Shown: positions 1 through 11,411 of the stretch, one piece after another
Layout: every line of letters begins with the position of its first letter
How positions within the stretch are numbered: the stretch's first letter is position 1
Assembly (NCBI GenBank): GCA_037953625.1
Contig: CM075652.1
Location: 59,575,501-59,639,500 of the forward strand
Reading direction: 5' to 3'
Source: Crotalaria pallida
Taxonomy: Eukaryota > Streptophyta > Magnoliopsida > Fabales > Fabaceae
DNA: 64,000 nucleotides
The notes under the pieces: model-generated
The model's database searches: none
Told to the model about the DNA's origin: nothing
The model's input: the letters and a program-made list of their open reading frames with translations, nothing else
Program-made: the position numbers and the translations under genes

Positions 1-424
1 TTTTTCAAATATTTTGGTTTTGATCAACTTCATTATGAAAAAACTGTTATTTGCTGATGTGGCTAGCGGAACACCATATCAGCAGTCACGTAGTGTGAGA
101 AGACGCCAGATAAGTGATATGACATGGATGATACATATCCATGGACACAAAATGGTCCCATACGCAAAATGGTCTCATACGCAGAATTTTGCGTATATGG
201 ACCTGAATCATCCATTTCACAATACTTATTTAGCGCTATCTCACACCATGTAGCTGTTGGTGTGGGTTTCCGTTAACCATGTCAACAAATAATTGATTTT
301 TTCTAACAGATGGAACCAAAACCAAAATGTTTGAAAAATTAAGGACCAGACACAGTCAAAATAAGTTATAGGGACTAAAACCAAAACACGCTAAACTTTT
401 AGGGACCAAAACCATAAATAAGCC
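1..424. mobile_element. Right end of a Mutator-like element (cut by window start)
   Basis: The last ~130 bases carry the blocks GGGACTAAAACCAAAAC and AGGGACCAAAACC and end in TAAATAAGCC. The complete element at 2981-5116 has the same right-terminal layout. The left end lies outside the window, so the target duplication cannot be tested. No coding capacity is seen; a 79-codon open frame here has no recognisable domain. Confidence 0.6.
154..203. repeat. Inverted repeat inside the MULE fragment
   Basis: GGTCCCATACGCAAAAT at 154-170 is nearly complementary to ATTTTGCGTATATGGACC at 186-203, giving a hairpin with a short loop. A further CATACGCA copy lies in the loop. No function can be assigned. 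Confidence 0.55.
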
Positions 425-887
425 TTTTTTTTCAACGTTAACGCAAAACACAGAAGGAGATTGTTGATGGCGCGATTCTTTCCCTCTCCCTCTGTTCTTT
501 CCCTCTCCCTATTGATGGTGGTGAATGCTATGTACTTAAAGTTTGGTTCACCAGATCTTGAGATAGGCTATTACTCAACAAAAGTTTGGTTCCCTGGTCT
601 GTGTTGCATTTGTGTTGTCATAAAGCTTGAATATGTAACAGGTCATGTTTTGGATCATTTGTCATAAGGCTTCCATGCTTGAAAATGTAATAGGTCATGA
701 GGCTTCCCCGGATCTATTTATGTTTACATGCTTGAATGTGCTGTTATAAGGCTTGAATCTTGCCTCTGTGTTGTCCTTAGTTATTGGTGCTATTGTTTTG
801 TTAAATTTGGGTGGTGGGGTCATGTTTTGTTTGCAATTTATGTATTACACTTTGTTCTGTTGGTCTTTGCTTTGGGTACTCTTGTAC
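425..887. other. Unassigned stretch
   Basis: AT-rich sequence with short direct repeats, such as TTTCCCTCTCCCT twice near 480-510 and several TAATAGGTCATG-like words. No gene, RNA or transposon end is recognised. Confidence 0.4.
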
Positions 888-895
888 CTCTTAAC

Positions 896-1923
896 TAGGG
901 GTGTAACGGTCCGGTCCGGTCCGGTCTTTGACGGACATTGGTGACCGGACCGTTCAAATTAACATGGTTCGGTTCGGTCCGATCTCAGTGTGTTTTATAT
1001 GTAAAGACCGGACCGGACCGACTCGGTATGGACCGGACCGGTTCGGTCTGGACCATTCCGGTTCGGTCCGGTCCGGTCCATTTAGACCATATAAATTAAA
1101 TTTAAGATGCTGGAAATATTAAAGGGCAAAAATCAGTCTAGTGCAAAATCAATCTAGGCAAAATCAATTTCAACTGACAGTAGAGAGGGATTAATCAAAA
1201 TCAATATAGGGCAAAATCAATTAAGTAAAATCAAATTCAACTTACTGCAGAGAGGGCTAGAGGAACGACCGGCGGCGGCGGTGAGAAACAGCGGCGGCGG
1301 CGAGGAACAGAGAATGAATCGGAGGAGGGAGAGAGAGATGTAATCGAATTGGAGGATGGAAAGAGAAGAGGCGACTTCAATGGCTTCGATGGAGGAGAAC
1401 GACGAACCGTAGGGAGAGAGAGGAGGCGGCTTCGACCGCGGAGAACGACGAACCGGAGGGAGAGAGAGAAAGGAGCTTCGACAGCGACGAACCGGAGGGA
1501 GAGAGAGAAAGGGCCTTCGATGGCACAAACCGGAGGGAGAGAGAGAAAGGGCCTTCGATGGCGGCGACGACGAACCGGAGGGAGGCGGCTTCGATGGCTG
1601 CATGAGATGTGGGTAGCGCCGTGGTGGTGGCCACTGGCCAGTGTCCGTAGGGAATACTAAATAGTGGGTAGGGAATACTGAATAGTGAATAGGGTTTGTA
1701 AATGAGTGGGGTTTTTTTTTATAAATATTTGAACCATCGGTCCGGTCCGGTCTTTGCGGTCTGAAAATTTGTTGGACCGTGGACCAGACCATACAAGAAC
1801 GGTCCCAAAATTTTGAGACCGGACCGGACCGGACCACGAGACCAGACCGGACCGCATTTTTTGGTTTGGTTCGGTCCGATCTGACCGGTCTCGCGGTCTC
1901 GGACCGGACCGTTTACACCCCTA
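896..1923. mobile_element. Non-autonomous hAT element, GGTCCGG type
   Basis: The element starts TAGGGGTGTAACGGTCCGGT and ends in the near inverse, CCGTTTACACCCCTA. It is flanked by a perfect 8-bp duplication, CTCTTAAC, at 888-895 and 1924-1931. An 8-bp duplication with TAGGG-type ends is diagnostic of hAT. Both ends carry dense GGTCCGGTCC repeats, which look like subterminal transposase-binding arrays. The interior encodes no transposase, only purine-rich repeats. A relative lies at 38374-39356. Confidence 0.92.
1375..1600. repeat. Purine-rich minisatellite inside the hAT element
   Basis: About five imperfect tandem copies of a unit built from CGACGAACCGGAGGGAGAGA followed by a GAAAGGNCTTCGATGG part. 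Open frames on both strands across it are by-products of the repeat and are not treated as genes. Confidence 0.7.
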
Positions 1924-1931
1924 CTCTTAAC

Positions 1932-2450
1932 TTGAATAAATTATTTTTCTTATAAGAAAAAAACAAAAGTTTGGAAAGGTTTTGCCTTTGCAATTAATTG
2001 AAAGAGTTTGGTTGAATTTATTTTCAAAGTTTAACTGACTTCTATATTGAGTGTGTTAACATTGGCCATGACTCGATGAGAAAGTGTTTGAGTTGGTTAT
2101 GTTATTACATGGCAAATTTAAAGTTTGAGTGAAAACTAGTTTTAAGTTGTCAATAAACCCATAGAGAAATTGCAGTACCAATTCTGTGTTATCATTTTGC
2201 AAAACTTCTTTCTCTCTTATGTGCATTCTGGTGTCCTTCAAGTGCCTATGAATTATAAAACTTCCTTTGACAGTAGTTGCATGCAAAAATCCTTGAATAT
2301 ACCAGATCTGTTTGATGCAAAATTCCTTTGTGCGTGCCTAGTTTGCTTTTTCCGCATCCTCCTACAACTTAGTAACTTGTATATTTCTAAATATTTTATC
2401 ATCAATTCAACTACATATTAAATTCTTTTGTTCCTTATTCCACATATAAA
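1932..2450. other. Unassigned AT-rich stretch
   Basis: No convincing gene or repeat end. It may be 5' or intronic sequence of the PIF/Harbinger element whose transposase end follows, but nothing in the translation proves this. Confidence 0.35.
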
Positions 2451-2903
2451 TATTACCTTGTTGATGCTGGTTACTCAAATTTTACGGGCTATTGGGACCA
2501 TACAAAACCACAAGATATCATCTTCCCCATTTCAGAGTAAGGCCTAGAGCTAGAGGAAGAAATGAAGTATTCAACTATTTGCATTCTAGCCTCCGAAGCA
2601 CTATCGAACGATCATTTGGGTGTTGCAAAGCTAGGTGGAAGATATCAGGCAACATGCCTCCTTTTTCATTGGATACTTCAACTCAAATCATTGTTGCTTG
2701 CATGGCTTTGCACAATTTTATAAGAAGGCATGATACATACAGGTGATGAAGAATTCCTTTTATTTGGTGAGGGTGTCAAATTAGAAGACGATGGTGAAGA
2801 TGTACTTGATAATGCAACATGGGAGAAGCCAAATCAAACTAGTACAAGACATATGCGACGAGTGAGAGACACCATTAGAAATAAGATACCTACAACTATC
2901 TAG
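2451..2903 (+). pseudogene. PIF/Harbinger transposase C-terminal remnant
   Basis: Translation shows YYLVDAGYSNFTGY (D of the catalytic triad), then GPYKTTRYHLPHF, then STIERSFGCCKARW and IIVACMALHNFIRR, and finally a tail ending MRRVRDTIRNKI before TAG at 2901. This is the C-terminal half of HARBI1-like DDE transposases of plant PIF elements. The frame is broken near 2491 by the apparent loss of one base in the GGCTATTGGG run, and again near 2735. The N-terminal half and both transposon ends were not found. Confident as a family call; clearly non-functional. Confidence 0.85.
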
Positions 2904-2980
2904 CTTTATTTCATATTTTTATGTTAGAAGTATTTTCTTAAAACTTATGAACTATAGTTTATGGAACAATATACTATTAT

Positions 2981-5116
2981 GGCTTATTTAAGTTTTTGTC
3001 CCTGAAAGTTGATTGAGTTTTGGTTTTAGTCCCTATCTTTTTATTTGACTGGTCTTCATCCTTAAAAGTTTAATTTTTTTTTTCGTTTTGGTTCCTGTCG
3101 TTAGGGATCTACCGTTAATTGATGATGTTGCTGACGGAGTGCCACGTCAGCATGTAGAGCTGTCAATTCGGGCCGGCCCCGCCCATTCGGGCCGGGCCAT
3201 TACGGGCCAATATTATTTCGGGCCGGGTCGGACTAGCCCTAATTTACCTCGGCCCAGCATTTTCGTTGGCCCGTCCTAGCCCATAATAAAATGCGGGCCA
3301 AACGGGCAGCCCACGAGCCAATAATTTTCAGCTTTAGTTTATTAAATTAGCTGACATAGTTTTTTTATTTTTCTATAGCCAGATTATGTTTTATTCACCA
3401 AAAAAATATATGCATTCAACAAAAAAAATTAAGATAGCCAGACCATTGTTTGTAACATGGTAGTAGCTAAGAACACCATCTGATCATAACACCATCGACA
3501 CTAAGCTGGGTTTTATTGCTACCACAGTACCACCCACTTTGCCATAGCCTATAGACTTAGTTATTAATTTAAAGTCCGCCAAAGCAAAACTCAAATAATC
3601 ATAGAAATAAAAACTCTCGAGCCATATAATAGCAGTGATGGCGGTACAACGGTGAAGCAACCGAAGGGTTTCTCTTTCTAATCGAGGCGGTGGTTTGGTT
3701 GGAGTCGTAACCACCACCGTCAACGCAAGGAGGAAGAGGCGGAGACCGGATCGCGATTCGCGAGGTTCCCACAGGGATGGCGGCTGGAGGAAGACGTGAC
3801 CCATGAGAGAGAAGAGAGCGCACCACCATGGCAAGAGAGAGAGATATCGACGAGGAAGAGAGAGAGAGAGGAGGCGGCCGAGAGAAAGCCAGAGAGGGAG
3901 CAAGGGACGGAGAAGTGAATTAGGGAAGTTGCCAAAGGGAACGTGAGGCTGGAATTGAAATGGGTTGCCTTATCTCTTCAGCAGATATTTTTTTTTTTAA
4001 TTTGGCTGGAATTGAAAAGTTGGGCCTTCAATTTTAAGGCTTCTGCATTTATTAAAAAAAATTTAAACATTTTTAAAATATCGGGCTAGCAGGCCAGCCC
4101 AACCCATTTCGGGCTGGCCCATGTCAGGTTGATTAATTTTCGGGTCGGGCCGGGCTGACCCAAAAAATGGTCGGGCCAAGATTTTACTTAGCCCAGCCCA
4201 TTTATTTTCGGGCTAAATGGGCCGGCCCATCGGGCCTGGCCCATTTTTGACAGCTCTATCAGCATGCCATGTGTCTTTTTGTTTAAAGTAAAAGGTCCCT
4301 GAAAGTTGACAGAATTTTGCTTTTAGTCCATATCTTTTTTCTGATCGGTCAAAGTCCTTAAAAGTTTAAAAAAATTTTGTTTTAGTCCCTGCCGTTGTTG
4401 ATAAAATACCATTAATTGTTGACACGGTTAATAGATTACTACATAGCATGTCATGTATCTGCACAATATGACATGGATAACCTAGCAAGGCAAGCAAAAC
4501 TCGTCACACTTACATGAGCCTAATAACTTAAACAAACTCATAGTCATCATTGGAGTATATAACATTCAATTCTTGCATAAATATTTCGATGTGGGAATTC
4601 AAATAAACTAAAATATTATAATTTTTAGTCTTTCGGCCTTTTTGTTTATATAATAAACCAAATACATAATAGAATTCATGTCTTATTCTATACTGTTCTT
4701 ACATGCCTACAATTCTTACATGCCATCTGTCAACCTGGAAACAACTCATTAATATGCAGACCCATGGCATGCTGATTCAGTTAGTCATGTCAGCAATTAA
4801 TAGTATTTTACTAATGGCAGAGACCAAAATAAAAAATTTTAAACATTTAAGGACCTTGACCGGTCAAATGAAAAGATAGGGACTAAAACCAAAATTTCGT
4901 CAACTTTCAGGGACCTTTTACTTTAAACAAAAAGACACCTGTCATGCTGACGTGACACTCCGTTAGCCACGTCATCAATTAACGGTGGATCCCTAACGGT
5001 AGGGACCAAAACCAAAAAAATTAAACTTTTCAGGATTAAGACCGATCAAATAAAAAGATAGGGACTAAAACCAAAACTCGGTTAACTTTTTCAAGGACCA
5101 AAAACTTAAATAAGCC
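2981..5116. mobile_element. Long-TIR Mutator-like element, non-coding
   Basis: The left end GGCTTATTTAAGTTTTTGTC matches the right end in inverse, ending AAAACTTAAATAAGCC. It is flanked by a perfect 9-bp duplication, TACTATTAT, at 2972-2980 and 5117-5125; 9 bp is typical of Mutator. Each inverted repeat is about 350 bp and is built from two diverged ~170-bp copies of one motif (GTCCCTGAAAGTTGA, TTTTAGTCC, then a CGTTAGGGA/ACCGTTAATTG part). Without the nested hAT and its duplication the element is ~1.02 kb. It has no coding region. Confidence 0.9.
3155..4258. mobile_element. Non-autonomous hAT element, GGGCCGG type, nested in the MULE
   Basis: Starts TAGAGCTGTCAATTCGGGCC and ends GGGCCTGGCCCATTTTTGACAGCTCTA-like sequence, with flanking 8-bp duplication TCAGCATG at 3147-3154 and 4259-4266. 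Both ends carry many GGGCCGGGCC-like words. The interior is purine-rich (3720-3920) with no transposase. It sits within the left inverted repeat of the MULE, so it is younger than the MULE. Confidence 0.93.
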
Positions 5117-5125
5117 TACTATTAT

Positions 5126-5946
5126 TGTATTGATTTTGCTATGATCTTTATGAAAGTTATTTTCCTCTCCCTTAGTAGCGATTAGTGATTTTTTATAAAA
5201 AAAACTTTTTTTTAAACATCATATGATTATAATTTTTTTGGAAAGCATATGACTATAAATTTTAATTTAATAATCAAAAAATTATTTTTAATAATTATTA
5301 TGTGGTATATACGATAATAAGTTTATTACATTGAACAAGTTAATTCATAATTCATTTTCAAAAATTGTATAAGTGTTTAAACAGTTGTGTATCCAAACGG
5401 TTTAATTCTATAAGTACTTTTTAAAGTGTGTATCCAAATGCAAACTACTTTTTAATCTTAAGTACTTATATCATAAGCTCTTATATGTTAAGCTCTCATT
5501 TCAAAAGTGCTTCATTAAGCTGTTTACCAAAACGGTGCCTAAATGAAAATGTGGTATGACTTCTTTATTCAATGTGAAAAACGAATGGCATGTTTGAGTA
5601 TTCATGGATTTTGTTTCAAGATTCTTTACGAAGGGGGTGGAGTGAGGAAATAGAGGGGTGGGGTAGTGTAGTGAAGTGGATATGATGGTCGTCGTCACTA
5701 GAGAACGAGGCCATCCAAGAAAGGGTAGATGAGTTGGGATGGAGAAGACAACAAGGGCAAAGTAGCATTTTCATCCTTTTCCATCTTTAGATCCAAGCCA
5801 TCAAATTTTACAATTATTAAATCTATAGTGTTTAGAAAGGGGAGCATTACACCAAAATACTCAAAGAAAAGCATGAAAGCATCATCCCAAATTCTCAACA
5901 TGGCTTGATTCTAATTTGCTATGATTTGGCTTGTTATGGATTGTGT
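5126..5946. other. Unassigned flank, possible old MITE
   Basis: AT-rich. At 5340-5545 there are repeated words such as AAGTACTT, GTGTATCCAAA and ACCAAAACGGTGCC, which resemble a degenerate hAT/MITE-like repeat; no clear ends or duplication are visible. No gene is supported. Confidence 0.35.
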
Positions 5947-6902
5947 TGATACCCAAAAAATATGGTAACCCAATTATAAGGCCCAAAAACATAGCCAGGC
6001 CCAAATCCATTAAACATGCCAAATATACGAGTTGAATCAAGGAAACTACGGAAAAGGAGTAACGACGGAGAAGGGCGCACCTGGGGTATAGGTTTGTACA
6101 CGAAGGCACACCCCACTCCCAGAGAGCACACAAGCAAACAAAGAGCCACCCCAACTCCCCATAACATGTGCAGCTTGCACAAGAAGCTAGAAGGGAATCT
6201 TTGCTCATCTCACCTAGGCCCTTCCCAAGAGAGAGACAAAAATGGCATGTCTTGTATGTCTTCCTTCCTCATCCATTAATGGAAAGCTCGAAATGGCAAA
6301 AGGACAAACCAGCACCTGATAAAGAAGGAAGAGGGCATCAACAAAGAAGGAAAAGCTGCGTGGACCAGTGGATAAGAGGGAAAAGGCAATGACCAGTGGA
6401 TAAAAGGAGCATTATATAAAGGTGCCACCATCAACCAGAACAGAGAAAAAGAAGAAGAAGAAGAACAACAACGAGAACAAAAACACAACAAGAGCAACAC
6501 ACTGAAACAACATACAAACACATGGTTCTCTTCTCTAAGCTTCAGAGAAAGAACACTGAAGAAAGGCAAGAGTGAGAAACGTAAGAAGAGTGAAGTGAGC
6601 AGCGAGAGCGCTCACCCTCTCCACCACCATTACAGAGAAACTTCACCACTGCGACTACTGCATCAGTGATGTGGCTCACCACCATAGCCAAACTTCCACA
6701 AGTATCAGCCCTGATCTCTACTGCAGAAGGCGTCCCTACCACCAAAGGCGCACCCTACCATAGCTAAAATAATAAGTAGCGATGTTCCTTCACTTGTAAT
6801 ACCTGTAGTACTCGTACGCCTTCGAGGCCATAATTTCATTAAGTTTACGAACCCATTAATCTCTGTATAATTACATCGTTTGCAATAAAAAGATCCGAAA
6901 CA
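5947..6902 (+). repeat. 5' LTR of element I
   Basis: Begins TGATACCCAAAA and ends CCGAAACA, and pairs with 33604-34560. A TATA box, TATATAAA, lies at 6413-6420, and an AATAAA signal at 6884-6889 precedes the LTR end. Purine-rich AAGAAGAAGAA runs follow the TATA box, as is common in R/U5. Confidence 0.9.
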
Positions 6903-6905
6903 ATT

Positions 6906-6923
6906 TGGCGACTCCGCTGGGGA
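6906..6923 (+). other. Primer-binding site of element I
   Basis: TGGCGACTCCGCTGGGGA starts three bases after the LTR. It ends in the complement of a tRNA CCA tail (TGG), as expected for minus-strand priming. It resembles the arginine-tRNA-type primer sites reported for Ogre-like Tat elements; I cannot verify the exact tRNA here. Confidence 0.7.
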
Positions 6924-6927
6924 AGTT

Positions 6928-8502
6928 ATGGCTTATAGTAGTGAAGGAAATGAAAATAGCAACGTCCAGAAGGTGTTTATCGGGGCTGCTACAACAAAGG
7001 CGACCCCTCCAACTCAGACCCCAATCTCTGCGCTGGTGAACCCAGGAATTACTGTGGGTGTTAGGAGACTAAACTTCAGCCCAACCAACCAGGGGAGCGA
7101 CAACGTCAACTCTCCATCTGACACTCCAGATGATGACCAAGAGCGCCCTGAAAAAGAACCCAGCAACGAAAGAGAGAGGTTGAGCCACATCAAGATTCTT
7201 CACGTGGAAGGGGATCAAAACACTCAGGTGGTGATATCAGCTGCAATCCTCAACTCCCTGATGGCCAACCAAAGCGCGCTGGCTGACATGGTGGCAGAAT
7301 ACAAGGCGCAGTCTGCAAAGGCGAAAGAGGAGAACGAGGCCTTGAATGCAAAACTAAGGGAAGAAGAGGAGGTGCGCAGGGAAGCGGAATTGGCAAAAAC
7401 AAGGGCGAGGCTGGAAAGCGAGTTTCAGTATGAGGCACATGGAGGACAAGGCGGCATGGAAGACGCCCCCGTGACATAAGCATAACTAAAGCGCATCCTC
7501 TAGGCGCACAAGGAAAGAAACAATCTGGTAATAGACTTGAACCCTCCTTTTACTACTGACGTAGCTGCCTATCGTTATCCCCCAGGATATACACCCCCTG
7601 CTTTCCGAAAGTTTGATGGAACCGGAAGCGCGCGAGAGCACCTAATGACCTATGTGGACGATCTGGGAATTCATAGTGCAGACTACTGTTTGAGACTCAG
7701 GGAGTTTTCAAAATCTCTCACTGGGCGCGCCTTTACTTGGTATTCTAAGCTACGTCCAGCTTCCATTCACACCTGGGAGGAAATGACTATAGAATTTTAC
7801 AACAAATTCCTGGAGGAAGAAGGCGTCATCCACATCATGGACCTCGGGCGTGTCAGACAGCGGGCGGGAGAGGGCCTAGTACCTTTCATCAAACGGTACA
7901 GAGACAGAGCACTCCACTATAAAGAGACCCTCCCCGAGGCAGACCTGATTTATGGGTGCATCAAAAGCATCAAAGATGGATCACAGATATTCCTGGCGCT
8001 CAGTAAGATCACTACCTTTTCTGAGCTGCTGGGAAGGGCGCTTGATGTCTTAGAGGCGATGAGAAAGCAAGGAAAGAGAACTAAGGAGCAAGCCGCTTTC
8101 GATGTAAATGTTGTGGATGACAGGAGGAAAAAGAGTTATAGGGCCATGCCGCCTCTAAGGAGCTATGAGAAGAGGGAACCTCCACCAAAACTCTCAATCT
8201 CCAGAGAGCTCACTTATCGGTTGGTAGAGGAGTGGCTAAAGGAAGGCGTCCTCACTGAGAGGGCAGAAAAGCGTCCACTAACTCGTCAGGAATATGAGGA
8301 CCCTGAGTTCTGTATATTGCATAGGCAGAAGAGTCACAACACCATGGACTGTTATGTCATCAGAGGGGTCTTTCAGAAACAGTTGGCGGCCGGGAAGGTG
8401 TTGCTGCCAGAAGGCGACGCAGAAGAGAGACTGGGCGTTCGTCCTTTGCCTAGGCATGATGTGAATGTCATTCTGTCTAGTGGGATGAAGAAGAGGAGGT
8501 AG
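6928..8502 (+). pseudogene. gag: Gag of element I
   Basis: The frame opens with ATG at 6928, 25 bases after the LTR. The first ~180 residues are a charged, coiled-coil-like region (KAKEENEALNAKLREEEEV). Three in-frame stops at 7477-7503 interrupt it. From ~7537 the retrotransposon Gag capsid region follows (FRKFDGTGSAREHLMTYVDD, LTGRAFTWYSKL, FYNKFLEEEG, GEGLVPFIKRYRDRA). It ends with a degenerate zinc-knuckle-like CILHRQKSHNTMDC segment, as in other Tat elements. Gag would package element RNA in cytoplasmic particles. A frameshift near 8480 separates it from protease. Confidence 0.85.
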
Positions 8503-9221
8503 TAGAGGAAGAGCTTAGAAGGGGACTCATAAAGGCTAGGGGGTTCAGAGCCCTATTTGATCAGTTAAGATTGGGAACGGATGTGAAAAATGAAGCAGCG
8601 CACGCTCTATCGGATGTAATAGTAAGAAAGGGCGGTAATACCAGCGCTGCATATGCACCAGCGACCAGGGTGGCCAAGGCGCACGCCTCGGCGGTAATGT
8701 TCAGAGAGCCACAACAGTCACACCCAGGATTTTGTCACAACAGGCCGTTGTATGTGGAGGCCGTGATCGAAGGCGTACATGTGAGGCGTGCCCTCATAGA
8801 CAATGGTTCAGGAGTAAACATCATTCCCACCTACATCTTTGCAAAGCTGGGGATACCCAAAGAAAGGCTCAAGAAAACAGAGACTGCACTGAGCACCTTC
8901 AATGGGGGCTTAGTCACAGCAAGAGCGTGCATCGTGATTAACCTTGAGGTAGGGCCTATCAAGACACTGAATACCTTCCACATTGTGGATGGAGACCCCA
9001 GTTACCACATCTTGCTAGGATGCCCCTGGATTCACTTGCATAGGTGTATTCCTTCCACATTACATCAGTGCGTGAAGTCCATGTTCAAGGGGCAGGACAT
9101 TGAGATTCCAGCAACAAAGGCGCCCTTCGACGCATCAGAGCTACACCTGATTGATGCATCAACATTTGATGAACTAGCTCCTCTAGGAGTTACTGCGATA
9201 GGGAGAGAGTCAAAAGTATAG
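8483..9221 (+). pseudogene. Protease region of element I
   Basis: In the frame starting VVEEELRRGLIKARGFRALF the region contains the aspartic protease site ALIDNGSGVNII (D-x-G-S) and the later hydrophobic strand YHILLGCPWIH. This matches the retropepsin domain of plant Ty3/gypsy polyproteins, which matures Gag-Pol. The frame runs open to TAG at 9219, where a linker leads to RT. The catalytic motif is intact, but the upstream frame break removes fusion to Gag. Confidence 0.82.
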
Positions 9222-9416
9222 ATCAAAGGGAAAGAGAAAGCAGAAGAACCTGGAAAAAGGGTATCAGTGTTCAAGAGACTTCGTCAGCCAGAGGGCGCGC
9301 AGGGGTCAGGGTCAAGGACCAAGCTCAAGTTACAGAAGCAGCACCTCCCTCATGGAGGGTCTAGGTGGGCCATCCTCTAGGAACTCGCGGGGCCAGCCAA
9401 GCCCAAACTAAGAGAC

Positions 9417-11400
9417 TTGGCTAGCCCCACCCTCATGAGCGTCCTAAGAGGGGAAGCAAAGTTCGCTTCGCGGGAGGAGGTTATGCACGCTCATGAACAA
9501 GGGAATGAAGCCGATGGTCCAGAACAGCTAGAGGAAGTCAACGTGGGTGAAGAAGGCGAGCACAGGCCACTCTTTATCGCCTCTTCACTCACTCAGTTAG
9601 AAAAAGCAGAAATGGTCGCCCTATTGAAGGAGTTTCGAGAAGTATTCGCCTGGGGATATGAAGAAATGCCGGGGCTCAGCCCCAGACTAGTGACACACAA
9701 CTTGGTAGTGAAGGCTGACACCGTACTAGTAAAGCAGCCACCTAGGAAGTTCAGTCCAGAAATTGAAAAGGCGATCAAGGATGAAGTTGAGAGGTTGTTG
9801 AGGGTGCGTTTCATCAAGCCCATACAACACCCGTCTTGGTTGGCCAACATAGTTCCTGTGAAAAGAAGGATGGGAAGATTAGGTGTTGTGTGGTTTTCAG
9901 GGACCTAAACAGAGCATGCCCCAAAGATGACTTCCCATTGCCGCACATTGACAGTATGGTGGATGCTACGACAAAGCATGAGCGCTTTTCTTTCATGGAC
10001 GGGTTCAATGGTGACAACCAGATAAGAATGGCAGAAGGGGATGAAGAAAAGACCGCATTCAGAACACCAGTGGGTAATTTCTTCTATGTGGTTATACCAT
10101 TTGGGCTCAAGAACGCCGAAGCAACATATCCGAGAGCAATGACAGCAATCTTTCATGACATGATGCATGACATGGTGGAGGACTACGTTGATGACATAGT
10201 AGTCAAGTCGAGAAAGAAAGAGTAACACTTGGAGCATTTGAAAGCTGTCTTCGTCAGGTGCAAAAGATACAAGTTAAGGATGAACCCTCTTAAATGCAAA
10301 TTCGGAGTTTCTTCTGGAGACTTCCTGGGTTTCAAGGTTCACAAAGAAGGCGTCTCAGCTGATGCAAGGAAAGTCAAAGCGGTAAGGGAAATGAGAGCAC
10401 CTCGTAGAGCTGTCAAAATGGGCCGGGCCAGCCGGGCCGGGCCAAAAGGCCCGAAAAATCATAGGGCTCGGGCTCCTTAATATGGCCTATTTATTCAACC
10501 CGGCTATTTAGCCCGGCCCGGTTCGGGTTCGGGCCGGCCCGGTTCGGGTTCGGGCCGGCCCGGCGGCCCAGAAAAAAAATCACATTTTTTTTTAAATTTT
10601 ATATGTGTAAAAAAACACTTATAATAAAATTCCCTTAATTTTTATCAATATTCACATATCAAAAATGCACCTGAACAAATCAAAGCACAACATTAATTGT
10701 CCTATATGAGTTATACGTACATTTTAATTTATGTAAGAATAGAAAATCAAATATATCCTCTAAAAAATGTGTAAAAGAATAAAACACTTATTATTGTTTA
10801 AAAAAATATGTGTAAAAAATAAAGGAAGTTTATTCATTAATTTTTTTGAAGTGGTTGAATTGTAAAAAAAAAAAGAAAAAGGTGATGCGGGCCGGCCCGC
10901 ACCCGGCCCGAAGCCCGCTTAGGGCGGGTTTGGGTTTGATACTAGGGTACTTAATTTATAACCGGGCTTTTTGGCCCGAGCCCGGTTTGGCCCGAACCCG
11001 AAGCGGGCCGGCCCAAACCCGTCCCGCAGGCCCGTTTTGACAGCTCTAGCGCCTCGTACCAAGAAAGAATTATAGCAGATGATGGGCAAGCTGGGATACA
11101 TCCACATATTCATACCAGCCTTGGGAGAATTAATGGGACCCATGAGGGGGCTTCTTAAGGGAAAGGAGACCTTCAAGTGGGAGAGGGCGCACCACGACGC
11201 CTTTGATAAAATCAAGATAGCCTTGGCATCCCCTCCAGTGATGATACCACCGCAAAAAGGAGTGCCACTCAGAGTATACATGGCCGTGACTCAAACAGCC
11301 GTGAGTGGACTCTTTGCGCAAGAAATTGATGGTGCAGAGCGTCCCGTTGACTACTGGAGCAGAATGTTGAAAGGAGCATAAACCAGATACTCCGCTTAGG
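9417..11400 (+). pseudogene. Reverse transcriptase and Ty3-type RNase H of element I
   Basis: RT motifs are in order: VERLLRVRFIKPIQHPSWLAN, then (after a one-base frame change near 9870) FRDLNRACPKDDFPLP, FSFMDGFNG (catalytic D), PFGLKNAEATY and DYVDDIVVKS (the catalytic DD at about 10187). A stop at 10223 and the hAT insertion at 10405 interrupt it. After the hAT come LGYIHIFIPALGEL and the RNase H-like stretch FKWERAHHDAFDKIKIAL and VDYWSRMLKGA, with stops at ~11070, 11379 and 11397. The first RNase H lacks a recognisable catalytic set, as is usual in Tat elements. Confidence 0.85.
10405..11048. mobile_element. Non-autonomous hAT element in the RT gene
   Basis: Starts TAGAGCTGTCAAAATGGGCC and ends GGCCCGTTTTGACAGCTCTA. 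The 8-bp duplication is GCACCTCG at 10397-10404 and GCGCCTCG at 11049-11056 (one mismatch). Same end type and GGGCCGG subterminal arrays as 3155-4258, but only 644 bp. It splits the RT/RNase H frame of element I and is therefore younger than that element. Confidence 0.92.
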
Positions 11401-11411
11401 AAAATAAGTGT

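Noticed and set aside
1217..1837. 206-codon minus-strand frame, Ser/Pro-rich
   Set aside because: Lies wholly inside a non-autonomous hAT element and its purine-rich minisatellite.
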